Below are positions 16,144 to 25,047 of a stretch of 64,000 nucleotides of DNA, in pieces. Position 1 is the stretch's first letter; each line of letters opens with the position of its first letter. Source of the DNA: Herbaspirillum sp. DW155 (GTDB lineage: Bacteria; Pseudomonadota; Gammaproteobacteria; Burkholderiales; Burkholderiaceae_D); contig NZ_AP029028.1 in the NCBI RefSeq assembly GCF_037076565.1, positions 2,604,001 through 2,668,000 of the forward strand. The letters run 5' to 3'. Position numbers and translations under genes: made by a program. Under the pieces are notes generated by a model. That model searched no databases and was not told where the DNA came from. It was given only the letters and a program-made list of their open reading frames with translations.

Positions 16144-17136
16144 TCAGTGGATCTCTAGCTGGTCAATTCCGAGTTTGGTCCTCAGTTCAGCCTCGCGATT
16201 ATTCAGCCATGTTTTCGCCTGGTCTTTCCCTCCATCGAGGCCACTCTGGCGCATCGCTACTCTTGCGCATTTGTATCGCTCGGCGCGGTCATCCACCAAA
16301 TAGCATAGAAGCTCCATATTGTTGCTCATGAACTGAGCTTCAGCGCCAAGCAATGAATTGCCTTCTTTCATAACCCTATCGAAGTCGTCCAGCTGAGCAA
16401 CTACAGCATCCATTTCGTTCCGTTTGGGTCGGTCTCCTAATCTAGCTGCAGCATCAAATGCACCTAACAGGTTGTTGATGGAAATAAAAGTTGGTACGTA
16501 AGAGTCTTTAGTCACCACCATCAAAGCATTCAGCGTTCCCAATCTGTGCTGAAAGGCGCTGCGTTCAGTCTTTTTTCTTCCACTCTCTACGTATTCACGA
16601 AATCGCACAGCCGTCACAACTACATCTGCAACTCGCGACCGCGCCATATTTTGTAGACGTTTAGAGATTCCGGGACCTAAATTGATCAAGAAGTCTGAGA
16701 TACGGATATGCATGGCTTCTAAATCAGCTCTCAGTTTTCTAAGAACCATGGTGCGCTCTGTGCGCTTGCCCAAGTGACTCAGTAGCTTTTCCTGGCGCTC
16801 ATGTTGCCGGATCGCGTTCTTATAATTTTGAATGTCTTTGATCAGCCTTGGATCAGCACCAAATTTTTCGTTGGCGCAGTCTTTGCCGAGGAGCGTGTGC
16901 GTCCCGTCGTCCTTTTCTACGACCCATCCTTTACTATGCTCATGTCTGCAGAGGTTTCCATTTTCTTTCTCAAGGCAACAGAATTGCTTTTCGGCCAAAT
17001 TGTAGTAACCCACCAGAGCGCGATATGACTGCCGAGTTAGTGGGTTCCCCTCACGGTAACCTTTGAGCTCATGGAATTCATCAGCCGACTCAAAGCATCG
17101 CACCTTAATTTGAGCAAACGACGTTCTGCGTGTCAT
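16144..17136 (-). CDS. Unknown cargo protein with Cys/His motif and coiled coil, under a LexA-like box
   Basis: 330 residues, start supported by AGGAGAT. The N-terminal third has CCLEKENGNLCRHEHS and, about 23 residues later, GKDCANEKFG, a possible zinc site. The middle is a long basic helical region (residues 100-215) that could form a coiled coil. The end is helical with no catalytic motif I recognise. The gene stands in the defence part of the transposon, and an LexA-type box lies 37-56 bp upstream, so damage-induced expression is likely. No function assigned. Confidence 0.6.
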   Translation of the reverse strand: MTRRTSFAQIKVRCFESADEFHELKGYREGNPLTRQSYRALVGYYNLAEKQFCCLEKENGNLCRHEHSKGWVVEKDDGTHTLLGKDCANEKFGADPRLIKDIQNYKNAIRQHERQEKLLSHLGKRTERTMVLRKLRADLEAMHIRISDFLINLGPGISKRLQNMARSRVADVVVTAVRFREYVESGRKKTERSAFQHRLGTLNALMVVTKDSYVPTFISINNLLGAFDAAARLGDRPKRNEMDAVVAQLDDFDRVMKEGNSLLGAEAQFMSNNMELLCYLVDDRAERYKCARVAMRQSGLDGGKDQAKTWLNNREAELRTKLGIDQLEIH

Positions 17137-17172
17137 TACTATCTCCTAGGAGAATATGGACACCAGAAATTA

Positions 17173-17192
17173 TACTGTATGCAAATACAGCT
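17173..17192. promoter_or_regulatory. LexA (SOS) box
   Basis: Core CTGTATGCAAATACAG at 17175-17190 fits CTGT-N8-ACAG exactly, and the flanks TA and CT match the extended consensus on most positions. It lies upstream of the leftward 330-residue gene, in an otherwise AT-rich gap that runs to 17402 and shows no further feature. Confidence 0.6.
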
Positions 17193-17402
17193 ATTAATAA
17201 AATTATTGTTCTATCTGGTTCGGACTAAACGAACGTTCCGCGTGGAAATTCTGCCTAGTCATCTATCTTTTGGCAGTGCTCACGGTCCTGGGGCGCCTAG
17301 CCGCGGCTCATTTGCTGGGAATTTCACGAGAAGACTAGTCTGCAGAAAGCTTGCGGCTTGATTGCCAGCGTCGTACCTCCAGGGCATCTCCGAGAAACGG
17401 GA

Positions 17403-18407
17403 TCAAGCAGGTGGCTTTCGAAGTAGGTGTCGCGCAGCATTCTCTTCAAAACGGCCGGCCTCCTCGATGTACCCCTGCACAGTGCCGTCATGTCGCCAGC
17501 CGCCTTGCCGTTTAATGTCTCGGAAATCCGCGCCGGCGCGATAGGCGCTAGTCGCCATGCCACGGCGCAGGCTGTGACTGGAAAGATCTGGGACATAGTT
17601 CAGCCCGGCCAATGCTGCACAGTCGGCCAGGATCGTATTGATGCTCGCCGGGTGGAGGGCTCGCTCACCGACCATTTCCCATTTATTAATCGACCGGAAA
17701 ACAGCGCCGCCATCGATGCTAGCTGCGTCCAGCCAGGTCCGCAGTGCTGTGGCCGGGCAGCAGGTGCCGGTGCCGTAAGGAATAGCCTTGATGATGCCTT
17801 GTCCTTGTTGGTCGGTCTTAGAGCGTTGCAATGTGATGACCAAACCGTCCGGCTCCCATGCAATATCAGCAAACTGCAGCGCGGCCAGCTCGCTGCGACG
17901 ATATCCGCCAAAAAAACCCATTTGCAGCAAGGCGATATCGCGTTTTGCCTTGATGGTTTTCAGGCTGGCCAGCTTACAGACGATTTTTTCAAGATCTTCG
18001 ATAGGCAGGGCCTTGGCCTGTTTTTTGGGGCGGCCATAGGTACGACCGATACCTTTGAGCGTCTTTCGCACGGTGGCGGTGCCGGCTGGATCAGGGAACC
18101 CTTGATACACGTGCCACTGAGACAGCGCAGTCAACCGCAAGGCGAGAGTGCGGGCGTTGTGTGTTCCGGCATGCGCCAGCAAATACCGAATGATCCCTTT
18201 TTCGTCGGCGGGCAATACACCACCCCATCCCAGAAAATGGCGAATGGCCGAGCGATAGGTTCGGCGGGTATTTTCCGAGGTGGCTGCGGCAAGGAAGTCA
18301 CGGTGGGCGGACTCCAAATCAGCCGCAGGAAGCGTACTGCCCATCGAAGTGCGATCAAGAGCGAGCGCCGTCGAGTCACTATCAGGGCGAAGCAATTTGT
18401 CGGGCAT
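17403..18407 (-). CDS. tnpS: Tyrosine recombinase of the cointegrate-resolution system, TnpS-like
   Basis: 334 residues from an ATG at 18407 (a longer start at 18455 is possible). SAM-like N-terminal core-binding domain around residues 30-115. Catalytic residues: Arg in GGYRRSELAALQF, His-x-x-Arg in SSHSLRRGMATS, and Tyr in GTVQGYIEEAGRF. Divergent from a KfrA-domain gene with a palindromic site between, exactly the tnpS-tnpT layout of Tn4651-group elements. Established: TnpS resolves the cointegrates left by replicative transposition. Confidence 0.85.
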   Translation of the reverse strand: MPDKLLRPDSDSTALALDRTSMGSTLPAADLESAHRDFLAAATSENTRRTYRSAIRHFLGWGGVLPADEKGIIRYLLAHAGTHNARTLALRLTALSQWHVYQGFPDPAGTATVRKTLKGIGRTYGRPKKQAKALPIEDLEKIVCKLASLKTIKAKRDIALLQMGFFGGYRRSELAALQFADIAWEPDGLVITLQRSKTDQQGQGIIKAIPYGTGTCCPATALRTWLDAASIDGGAVFRSINKWEMVGERALHPASINTILADCAALAGLNYVPDLSSHSLRRGMATSAYRAGADFRDIKRQGGWRHDGTVQGYIEEAGRFEENAARHLLRKPPA

Positions 18408-18463
18408 TTTGGCTAATGTACTGGCGTAAGTGCGCGAAAGCAGTCGGAATTTCACTATAGCAC

Positions 18464-18558
18464 GCGATAAGGTAACTTATCGCAACATATAATCAATCGA
18501 AAACATAAAAGGTTTGAATTGCATTTAAACGTATTATTACGTATATCGTATTACGATA
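18464..18558. repeat. Resolution site (rst-like) between tnpS and tnpT
   Basis: Two inverted repeats stand out in this AT-rich divergent region: GCGATAAG-4-CTTATCGC (18464-18483) and TATCGTA-1-TACGATA (18544-18558), the second just before the tnpT ribosome-binding site. In Tn4651 the tnpS/tnpT spacer holds the recombination site and the TnpT binding site; the first repeat with its short spacer looks like the crossover core. Assignment by analogy. Confidence 0.6.
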
Positions 18559-18577
18559 CATTATTTGAGGAGCGGTA

Positions 18578-19618
18578 ATGGCGCGCGCAGGAATCCTATA
18601 CTCTCAGGTGGCAAAAGCGGCAGCCCAATTGACGCAGGCTGGCAAAACGCCAACGATTGATACTGTTCGTGAGGCGCTGGGTGATACCGGCAGCAAGAGT
18701 ACGATTGCGCCAATGCTAAAACGCTGGAAGGCCGAACACCAGGAAAGCGTCGACGGCGCAGATACCGGCTTACCTGCAGAACTGGTGGAGGCGATCAAAA
18801 GCATCTACCAACGGCTGCGGGACGATGTTGCTAGGCAATTAGAAGAAATGACTGTAACCCACCATGCGGACCTCACTGCCATGCGCGAGCAGCGCGACGC
18901 TGCACTGGCAAGCGAGACGCAACTGCGCCAGGCCCACAGCACATTGGCCGCCGAGTGCAGCCGGGCCCAGCAGTCTCTGAGCAAGTGCCACGAAGAGCTT
19001 CAGTCTGGGGCGCTCGCCCTCACTGCGGCACAGACTGAGAACGCCGGGCTCCAGCAGCGGCTGGCTGATCGCGCCACAGAAGTTCATGCCTTGAATCAGC
19101 AATTGACGCAGGCGCGCGCGCAGTTTGAGCACTTCCAGGAAGCGACTGCGCGGCAGCGCGCCGAAGAACGGCAAGCTTTTGAGCAACGTCTTGGCCGCCT
19201 GGAGCAGGAAATTGCCGCCGGACATAGGCGTCACGAGGCGCAGCAAGCACTGCTTGGCCAACAGGAGGCCAGCCTGGCGCACCAGGCGGCCGAACTTGAT
19301 CGGCTTCGCAAAGGCTTGGCTCACGCCCAAAATGAACTGCACCAGGTTATTTCCGAGCGTGATCAAAAAAACCTCCAGCTACAGGATTTGGGTGTTACAA
19401 AAGCTGACGCCGAACGTCGGCTCGATACAGTTCAGCAAGCGCTTATCGAGGCCAGGACTGAGGCAGCGACTGCCCGCAAGCAAGTCGAAATGCTGGGGAA
19501 TCTGTTGGTCACCGCGGAACGAAAGGCGGAGCAAGCAGAACGTGACAAGGCTGCCTGGGTCGACAAGATCCTGATGCAGCGCGAAATTCAAGGGCAGGAG
19601 CGCCCAGTCACGGAATAG
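18578..19618 (+). CDS. tnpT: TnpT-like cointegrate-resolution accessory protein, KfrA-type
   Basis: 346 residues, start with GAGGAG. The first 110 residues carry a KfrA_N-type DNA-binding domain (DTVREALGDTGSKSTIAPML), followed by a coiled coil of over 200 residues rich in Gln, Ala, Glu and Arg. Established: TnpT binds next to the TnpS crossover site and stimulates resolution. Residues from about 117 to the end are duplicated at 34270-34913 with high identity. Confidence 0.8.
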   Translation: MARAGILYSQVAKAAAQLTQAGKTPTIDTVREALGDTGSKSTIAPMLKRWKAEHQESVDGADTGLPAELVEAIKSIYQRLRDDVARQLEEMTVTHHADLTAMREQRDAALASETQLRQAHSTLAAECSRAQQSLSKCHEELQSGALALTAAQTENAGLQQRLADRATEVHALNQQLTQARAQFEHFQEATARQRAEERQAFEQRLGRLEQEIAAGHRRHEAQQALLGQQEASLAHQAAELDRLRKGLAHAQNELHQVISERDQKNLQLQDLGVTKADAERRLDTVQQALIEARTEAATARKQVEMLGNLLVTAERKAEQAERDKAAWVDKILMQREIQGQERPVTE

Positions 19619-19678
19619 CGGACGTTTCGCACGCGAAGCTTAAAGCAACGGCATCACCCTCCCCAAGAGCATTGAATC

Positions 19679-20332
19679 TCACTCCGTAGTGGATTTTGAG
19701 GCTCTTTTTCTTGGAGCTGAAGAAGACAAAGACGGTAAGCACTCAAACAAGCGTTCTGCATAGACGAACCCCATTCGTCTAACCGCATTGTGATCAAAAT
19801 ACAGCAGCCACGAAGCAAGCAATGCCAGCGAAATGAGCAGTGTCAAGCCTGCAGCAAGACCCGGATCGGCAAGATGCTCTAGATTAAATTGGAGAGGCGT
19901 TAGATGCAGGATCTTTGCAATCAGCAATCCATAAATGATGCCCAGTAGGCACGACAATATACCGACGGGCTTCATTGCAAGCATATTGCGGTGAAATCCG
20001 TAGGCGATATTCTCTTTCAGCAAGAGCTGCTTGTTGGAACGCGTGAGTTCACGAAGTCGCTTTGTGGCACCAATGTAGATGTCGTCTGCCTTGTCAGGGC
20101 TTACTGATTCTTCTTCTGCCGTTGGCATGGCGATGCCCAGTTTTGCCGTGATGGCAGTGTGGTAGCGCTGCTTGCTGACACCATCAAGAAACTTGTCGCG
20201 ATGCCGCAACGCGATGGTTGTTGGCATACCGCCCCATTTTGCAACCAGGATCTCTTCAAGCTTCTTCCCGCGCCCGCGAGCTACGCTCGCAAGTGCATAA
20301 ATGGCGCCGCAGCCGCCAAGCAAGCCGATCAA
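19679..20332 (-). CDS. Membrane protein of unknown function at the inner right end
   Basis: 217 residues with two strong hydrophobic segments in the C-terminal half (GILSCLLGIIYGLLIAKI and LLISLALLASWLLYF) and a weaker one at the N-terminus. The only in-frame starts are a TTG at 20332 or an internal ATG at 20227; the frame stays open upstream to about 20418 without any ATG. Convergent with tnpT. A two- or three-pass protein beside defence genes could be an effector or abortive-infection protein, but no family is recognised. Confidence 0.45.
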   Translation of the reverse strand: MIGLLGGCGAIYALASVARGRGKKLEEILVAKWGGMPTTIALRHRDKFLDGVSKQRYHTAITAKLGIAMPTAEEESVSPDKADDIYIGATKRLRELTRSNKQLLLKENIAYGFHRNMLAMKPVGILSCLLGIIYGLLIAKILHLTPLQFNLEHLADPGLAAGLTLLISLALLASWLLYFDHNAVRRMGFVYAERLFECLPSLSSSAPRKRASKSTTE

Positions 20333-20399
20333 TGCCTTTGAAACCGAATCCCAAGTGGGACGCCGTACCCAGCATCCATAGAGCGGCTTAGTTACTTTT

Positions 20400-20640
20400 A
20401 CGCGGACATCCGAAATTTTTCGTTATTTTGACTGGCTCGCAAGAAGACTCGGCCAACCCTCAGCTTTTACTTGCGCTTTCGGAGGCTCTTTATAACAAAT
20501 GGCAATAATGAGGCCTTCACAAATTACTTTTCCGCTTATATCCGAAAATTTGCCTTATCTCGGCTGGCTCCCTATGGGGGAGGGGCCGATTCAGCGCGAG
20601 GATTCAAGAGAAAATATCCCGGCCGATGCCCGGTTGATAA
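20400..20640. repeat. Inner right-end region with diverged terminal-repeat-like copies
   Basis: Several sequences here echo Tn4651-group ends. On the minus strand, AGCCGAGATAAGGCAAATTT lies at about 20539-20564 and a diverged partner at 20410-20440. ATCCCGGCCGATGCC at about 20616-20630 resembles the terminal ATCCCGGCCGACCCT. The block from 20553 to 20630 is also homologous to 35173-35250 near the outer right end. Probably the original right end of a smaller transposon. The rest of the gap to 20761 holds only the hairpin at 20655-20687 and another GCCGGGATAAGGCC-like copy near 20720. Confidence 0.5.
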
Positions 20641-20654
20641 GTGTTCAATTTAGC

Positions 20655-20687
20655 GCCTTCTTTATGCTCCCACGGCATAAAGAAGGC
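20655..20687. terminator. Strong hairpin downstream of the FUSC gene
   Basis: A perfect 13-bp stem, GCCTTCTTTATGC and its complement, with a 7-nt loop. No long U tract follows on either strand, so it may be an imperfect terminator for the leftward FUSC gene or part of the transposon end. Confidence 0.45.
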
Positions 20688-20761
20688 AGCCTTAAGCACT
20701 TTCAGGATTGTGTGTCATTTCCGGCCTTATCCCGGCATGGCCCCTATCTCGGCTGCCATCC

Positions 20762-22858
20762 TCAAAGCCTTAGCGTACGATTTTTCCCGAGTTCTGTGGC
20801 GACTCCAAGTAGGCACGACAAGCGATGGACTTGCTCGATGACGACCGCATCGACAGGGCTCGCTTCATCTATCAGAAAAGGTTGCAATTGGATCAACGGA
20901 TGTTCGCCGCGCAAGTACGAGTAAAGGCTGTCGTCGGCGGCCTCGACCCAGGTGGCAAGTTCAACCGTCGCTTCCGGTGTTACCTTCCTCGCCTGTATCT
21001 TCGCTGCGGTGCCGGCGATGCGGCGCAACAAGGGAAAGACGTCTGCCATCTTCACGAACGCCTTGTCATGCCGCCTCGCTTCCAATCGCGACAATCTATA
21101 GAGATGCTCAGCCCGGTTGCTGGCCAGGCCCGCTCGCCGCTGAAGTGACGCGCAGTGCTCATCTTTTCGGGCGGAGCGTTGCGCCAAAGCGATAGCCAAG
21201 TACGCAAGATTTGCCCGGACCGCATCTACTAGTGCCATCTGCAAGTTCTTGGCTTCGCGGTTCGGCCATAGCAGATAAGTCGCCAGAACTGCGATCACAC
21301 TGCCCAGAATATTGTTTCCCAGTCGCGCGATGGCATAGGCCAACTCGCTGGAGGGCATTGCATAGTCCGCCACCAAGACGAATGATGGGGTCAAGAAAAC
21401 CACATAAAGGCTATAGCTGGCAGGCCGCAAGGCCATCGTCAGGCAGATCAACGGGAACACAGCAAGCGAAATCGCTAACGGTGTGTGGACGGCGCAGCCG
21501 ATTGCAATCGCGAGAATGGCACCCAGGATGCTTCCTACCCCGCGTTCGACGCTCCGTGGCCAGGTTGTGGCGACGGAGGGCTGAAGGATCAACAGCGTGG
21601 CCATGGTGGCCCAGTAGCCGAATGGCAAGTGCAGCGCCCGAACAATCAGGAAAACTAAGGTTGCCGCAGTACCGAGTCGGAGCGAAAATTGCACGCTTGG
21701 CGTGTAGATAGACGAATGATCGCGCAGCATCCGCAGGGAACGCCTTATAGTGGCCGTTCCTGTATCGAGCCAGTCCAGTTCGATCTGCGGCAGGCCATCC
21801 GCAGAAGGTGCAGCCTGGAATGGCAATGCCAAGGTATTTCCGAAGGCAGCCTCTAGGCGTCGAGAAAAGCGAGAGAGGCGTTTACGTAGCGTATATGGAT
21901 GGGCCACGTTTGAATCCCCGATCTGCTGTCCGATATCTTGCAGAATCGCGGCAATAGCCGACAGGCAGCGAGCCGCACGAAGGGTATGGAGGATGGTAGG
22001 GAGTGATTCTTCCTCCACATGGGCGACGGCGATCAGACTTGCAAACGCCATTTCCGCATCGGCTAGTGCGAGGCGAAGCGCTTTATCTACTTCTCCATTT
22101 TTTACCGCAGAGCGCCTAGGCAAACTCTTCAGCGCGCGGCGTGCCCCTTCGATCGCGGACCGAGTTCGTGCTCGCAACTCGGAAGCATGAACAGCCCACG
22201 CCTGCATATCCTTTACCTCTGACCCGATCAGGCGTGCACCGTCTGTCGCCAATTCGGAAAGCCGAAAATACGTCAGACGCAAAGCATAGCGGCTAGGCGA
22301 ATGATAGTGAATTCGCCATGCCGCAAGGCTCAACGCGGTCGCGAACAGGCAGCCACCGAAATAAATGCCGATGAAGGTCGCTGCCCGATGAAGGTCGTGT
22401 AAAGGGCTGTCAACCATCACGACACATGTGGTCGCTGCAAGAATGGCGACCTGGTACGAAGCGATTCCCCACATCCTCACTAGACCCGCCAAGGTTGCGA
22501 AAGCAAAGATCGCTACGGCGCTCGCCAAGGTTCCCAACGCTGCGGCATACGCCGTGATGCCACCGCACAGGGCCGACGCTGTCGAGAATGACAGCATAGA
22601 AGCCAGACGCTCCCTTGACGTTCCGGGGCTTTCGGCTAGGCAAGTCCAAAACGCACCGATGGCTGCCCACGCGAAGTCGGGCCTGCCCAGCAGAATGCCC
22701 AGCAGCAGCATGAGCGTCGACGCACACGCGGCCCGCAACCCATCGAGAAGGCTCACTTCCTCGATGGCAATGTTCAACATCCAGCTTGGACGCTGGCGGG
22801 AGAGTCCGCGCAGTTTCTGGATCAGCAGAAGCTCGATGCTATGTAGGCCAAAGGACAT
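20762..22858 (-). CDS. FUSC-family inner membrane transporter
   Basis: 698 residues. Two repeated blocks of hydrophobic segments (residues 30-190 and 375-530) each followed by a soluble helical domain, the layout of FUSC proteins such as AaeB, which export aromatic acids. The N-terminal block begins with LDGLRAACASTLMLLLGILL. It starts 7 bp after a broken cydB and is probably co-transcribed with the upstream acetoin genes. The C-terminal residues (KNRTLRL) fall at the transposon right-end junction, so the last part may have been replaced by element sequence. Substrate unknown. Confidence 0.75.
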   Translation of the reverse strand: MSFGLHSIELLLIQKLRGLSRQRPSWMLNIAIEEVSLLDGLRAACASTLMLLLGILLGRPDFAWAAIGAFWTCLAESPGTSRERLASMLSFSTASALCGGITAYAAALGTLASAVAIFAFATLAGLVRMWGIASYQVAILAATTCVVMVDSPLHDLHRAATFIGIYFGGCLFATALSLAAWRIHYHSPSRYALRLTYFRLSELATDGARLIGSEVKDMQAWAVHASELRARTRSAIEGARRALKSLPRRSAVKNGEVDKALRLALADAEMAFASLIAVAHVEEESLPTILHTLRAARCLSAIAAILQDIGQQIGDSNVAHPYTLRKRLSRFSRRLEAAFGNTLALPFQAAPSADGLPQIELDWLDTGTATIRRSLRMLRDHSSIYTPSVQFSLRLGTAATLVFLIVRALHLPFGYWATMATLLILQPSVATTWPRSVERGVGSILGAILAIAIGCAVHTPLAISLAVFPLICLTMALRPASYSLYVVFLTPSFVLVADYAMPSSELAYAIARLGNNILGSVIAVLATYLLWPNREAKNLQMALVDAVRANLAYLAIALAQRSARKDEHCASLQRRAGLASNRAEHLYRLSRLEARRHDKAFVKMADVFPLLRRIAGTAAKIQARKVTPEATVELATWVEAADDSLYSYLRGEHPLIQLQPFLIDEASPVDAVVIEQVHRLSCLLGVATELGKNRTLRL

Positions 22859-22865
22859 GATTTTC

Positions 22866-23252
22866 TCAGTAGCGTCCGGCAGAACCGTCTACCTTTCCTC
22901 TAAACAAGTGGCAGCTGCAAAAGGTGTAGATCAGCATCAGCGGTAAAATGAACAGTCCCGCGCCCCAGAACAGGAAAGAGAGGCTTGAAGCTGGCGCCGC
23001 CGCCTGTTTGATCGTCACCGAAAAAGGAATCATGTAGGGCCAAAACGAGATTTCGAACAGCGCGACGATCGCCCTGAACGGCAGAGCGTCGTCACCACGG
23101 CGTGTACCTATGGCGATCGCGATAGTTGCAATCAGGCCGACCAGCGGAACCACGAACAGGACAGGACGGTCAGCCCACCGCTGCATGACAGCCAAATCGG
23201 CCCAAAGCGCATACACGAACAAACCGATCAATAGCACCGCAACGATATCCAC
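22866..23252 (-). pseudogene. cydB-like fragment (cytochrome bd oxidase subunit II, C-terminus)
   Basis: 128 residues covering about the last third of a subunit II. Four hydrophobic segments, with ALFEISFWPYMIPFSVTI followed by FLFWGAGLFILPLMLIYTF, the conserved C-terminal pattern of CydB/CioB. Normal subunits have about 335-380 residues and need subunit I, which is absent. The break lies near 23260-23350, in front of alsS. A non-functional relic. Confidence 0.65.
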
Positions 23253-23356
23253 GAAGCCTTCCTGTCATTGGCTTGCGCCTTGATTTGCTGGACCCGGTTA
23301 AAACAACTTTTAAAATAATTTCGCAACAGCCTCTTAGAATGGAAACGAGGACTGCA

Positions 23357-25033
23357 TCAATGGATACCGTCGCCACTGAGCATTTCGAAGAGCTTGTGGT
23401 TATCGTTGTAGTCGACGTGGACCCCGACCACGACCGGCCCGCCCAGTTCCAAAGCCTTGCGAAGCACAGGCCCGATCTCATCGGGCATGCGGATCATCAG
23501 GCCGACAGCACCAAAGGACTCGGCGTACTTGACGATATCCACGGGGCCGAACTGAATGCCGGACGTGCGGCCGTACTTCGCCTGTTCCTGCACCGCAACC
23601 ATGTCGTATGTGCCGTCGATCCACACCATGTGGACTAGGTTCGACTTCAGCCGCACAGCCGTTTCCAGCTCCATCGATGAGAACAGGAAACCCCCATCGC
23701 CCGAGATCGAGAGGATCTTCTCGGAAGGCCGCACGATGGAGGCGGCAATGGCCCAAGGAAGCGCAACCCCCAGCGTCTGCTGGCCGTTGGTGATCAAAAC
23801 CTGGCGCGCCCGGAAGCTGTAGAGATAGCGCGCGATCCAGAGATGGAAGGATCCCATGTCTAGGCAGAGCGTCATATCAGTGCTCAGCAGTTGCTGAAGC
23901 TCGTACACCAGCCGCAATGGATGGATAGGCAAGCCGCTGCGTCGGGCCGATTCGTCCCGCAGGTGGCGCCGCTCGGCCTGAATGGCTTCGAGCATGCTCA
24001 CCGACAGCGCAGCGCGTCCCACGCGCTGCAGGCGAGGCGTGAGCGCCTGGAGCGTCTGGGCAATATCCCCCGTCAATTCGACTTGGGGGCGATAGCAGTT
24101 GTCCAGCTCCGCCGGCAGAACATCGACATGGATGATCGCGCGTGGATTCGACCCGTTCCAGTCCGACGGCGGGTATTCCACCGGGTCGTACCCGACCGTG
24201 ATCACGAGATCGGCCGTATCCAGCAGCCGGTCGCCGGGCTGGTTGGCCATTTGCCCGACGCGACCGCCGAAGTTCTCGAACAGATGTGCGCCTACCGCGC
24301 CGGCCGCCTGGAAGGTGCCGACCACTGGCAAGTTGTTGCGGCCAATGAAATCTTGCAAGGCAGCAGCGTTGGCGGGGCTGCTCGCCAGCATGCCGAGCAA
24401 CACCACCGGGTTGTCGGCTTGGTTGATCAGCCGCGTGGCTTCTGCGATCGCCGCGCTGTCGGCCACGCCCGGCCCTTGAAAGCGCGGTAGTGGCAAGACG
24501 TCGTGCGCGCAGGGGGCGGCCATGATGTCCTTGGGCAGGTTGACGAAAGCGGCACCAGGGCGGCCAGACTCGGCCGCACGGAAGGCGTTGGCGACTACCT
24601 CGCCGATCGCATCGGAGGCGCCGACCGTCGCACTAAATTTGGTGACGGGCTTAAGGATGTTGACGGCATCCATCGTCTGATGGATCTGCTTGAGCGTCTC
24701 GGACGTCGCCACTGCGCCGCCGAGTGCTACGACCGGATCGCCTTCCGAATTGGCGGTGGCAAGCCCCGTCACGAGGTTTGAGACGCCTGGACCTGACGTG
24801 GCAATAGCGACGCCAGCTTTGCCAGTCATGCGGCCAATGCCGCCGGCAATGAAGGCTGCGTTCTGCTCATGCCGGCACACGACGGTCTCTATCGACGAAT
24901 CGACCAGCGCATTGAACACGGCGTCGATCTTGGCGCCCGGAATGCCGAAGACGTGGGTAACTCCTTGCGCTTCCAGCATGCGCACGACGAGTTGCGCGCC
25001 AATCTGGGTATTCGAATCGTAAGAATTGTTCAT
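23357..25033 (-). CDS. alsS: Catabolic acetolactate synthase
   Basis: 558 residues, full length. TPP enzyme fold: catalytic Glu in CRHEQNAAFIAGGIGRMTG (about residue 50), central domain, and TPP/Mg motif GDGGFLFSSMELETAVRLKS near residue 445. It follows budA by 14 bp, so the enzyme is the FAD-independent AlsS/BudB type making acetolactate from two pyruvates for acetoin rather than for valine synthesis; no regulatory ilvN gene is nearby. Confidence 0.88.
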   Translation of the reverse strand: MNNSYDSNTQIGAQLVVRMLEAQGVTHVFGIPGAKIDAVFNALVDSSIETVVCRHEQNAAFIAGGIGRMTGKAGVAIATSGPGVSNLVTGLATANSEGDPVVALGGAVATSETLKQIHQTMDAVNILKPVTKFSATVGASDAIGEVVANAFRAAESGRPGAAFVNLPKDIMAAPCAHDVLPLPRFQGPGVADSAAIAEATRLINQADNPVVLLGMLASSPANAAALQDFIGRNNLPVVGTFQAAGAVGAHLFENFGGRVGQMANQPGDRLLDTADLVITVGYDPVEYPPSDWNGSNPRAIIHVDVLPAELDNCYRPQVELTGDIAQTLQALTPRLQRVGRAALSVSMLEAIQAERRHLRDESARRSGLPIHPLRLVYELQQLLSTDMTLCLDMGSFHLWIARYLYSFRARQVLITNGQQTLGVALPWAIAASIVRPSEKILSISGDGGFLFSSMELETAVRLKSNLVHMVWIDGTYDMVAVQEQAKYGRTSGIQFGPVDIVKYAESFGAVGLMIRMPDEIGPVLRKALELGGPVVVGVHVDYNDNHKLFEMLSGDGIH

Positions 25034-25047
25034 GATGAAGGAAGCTC

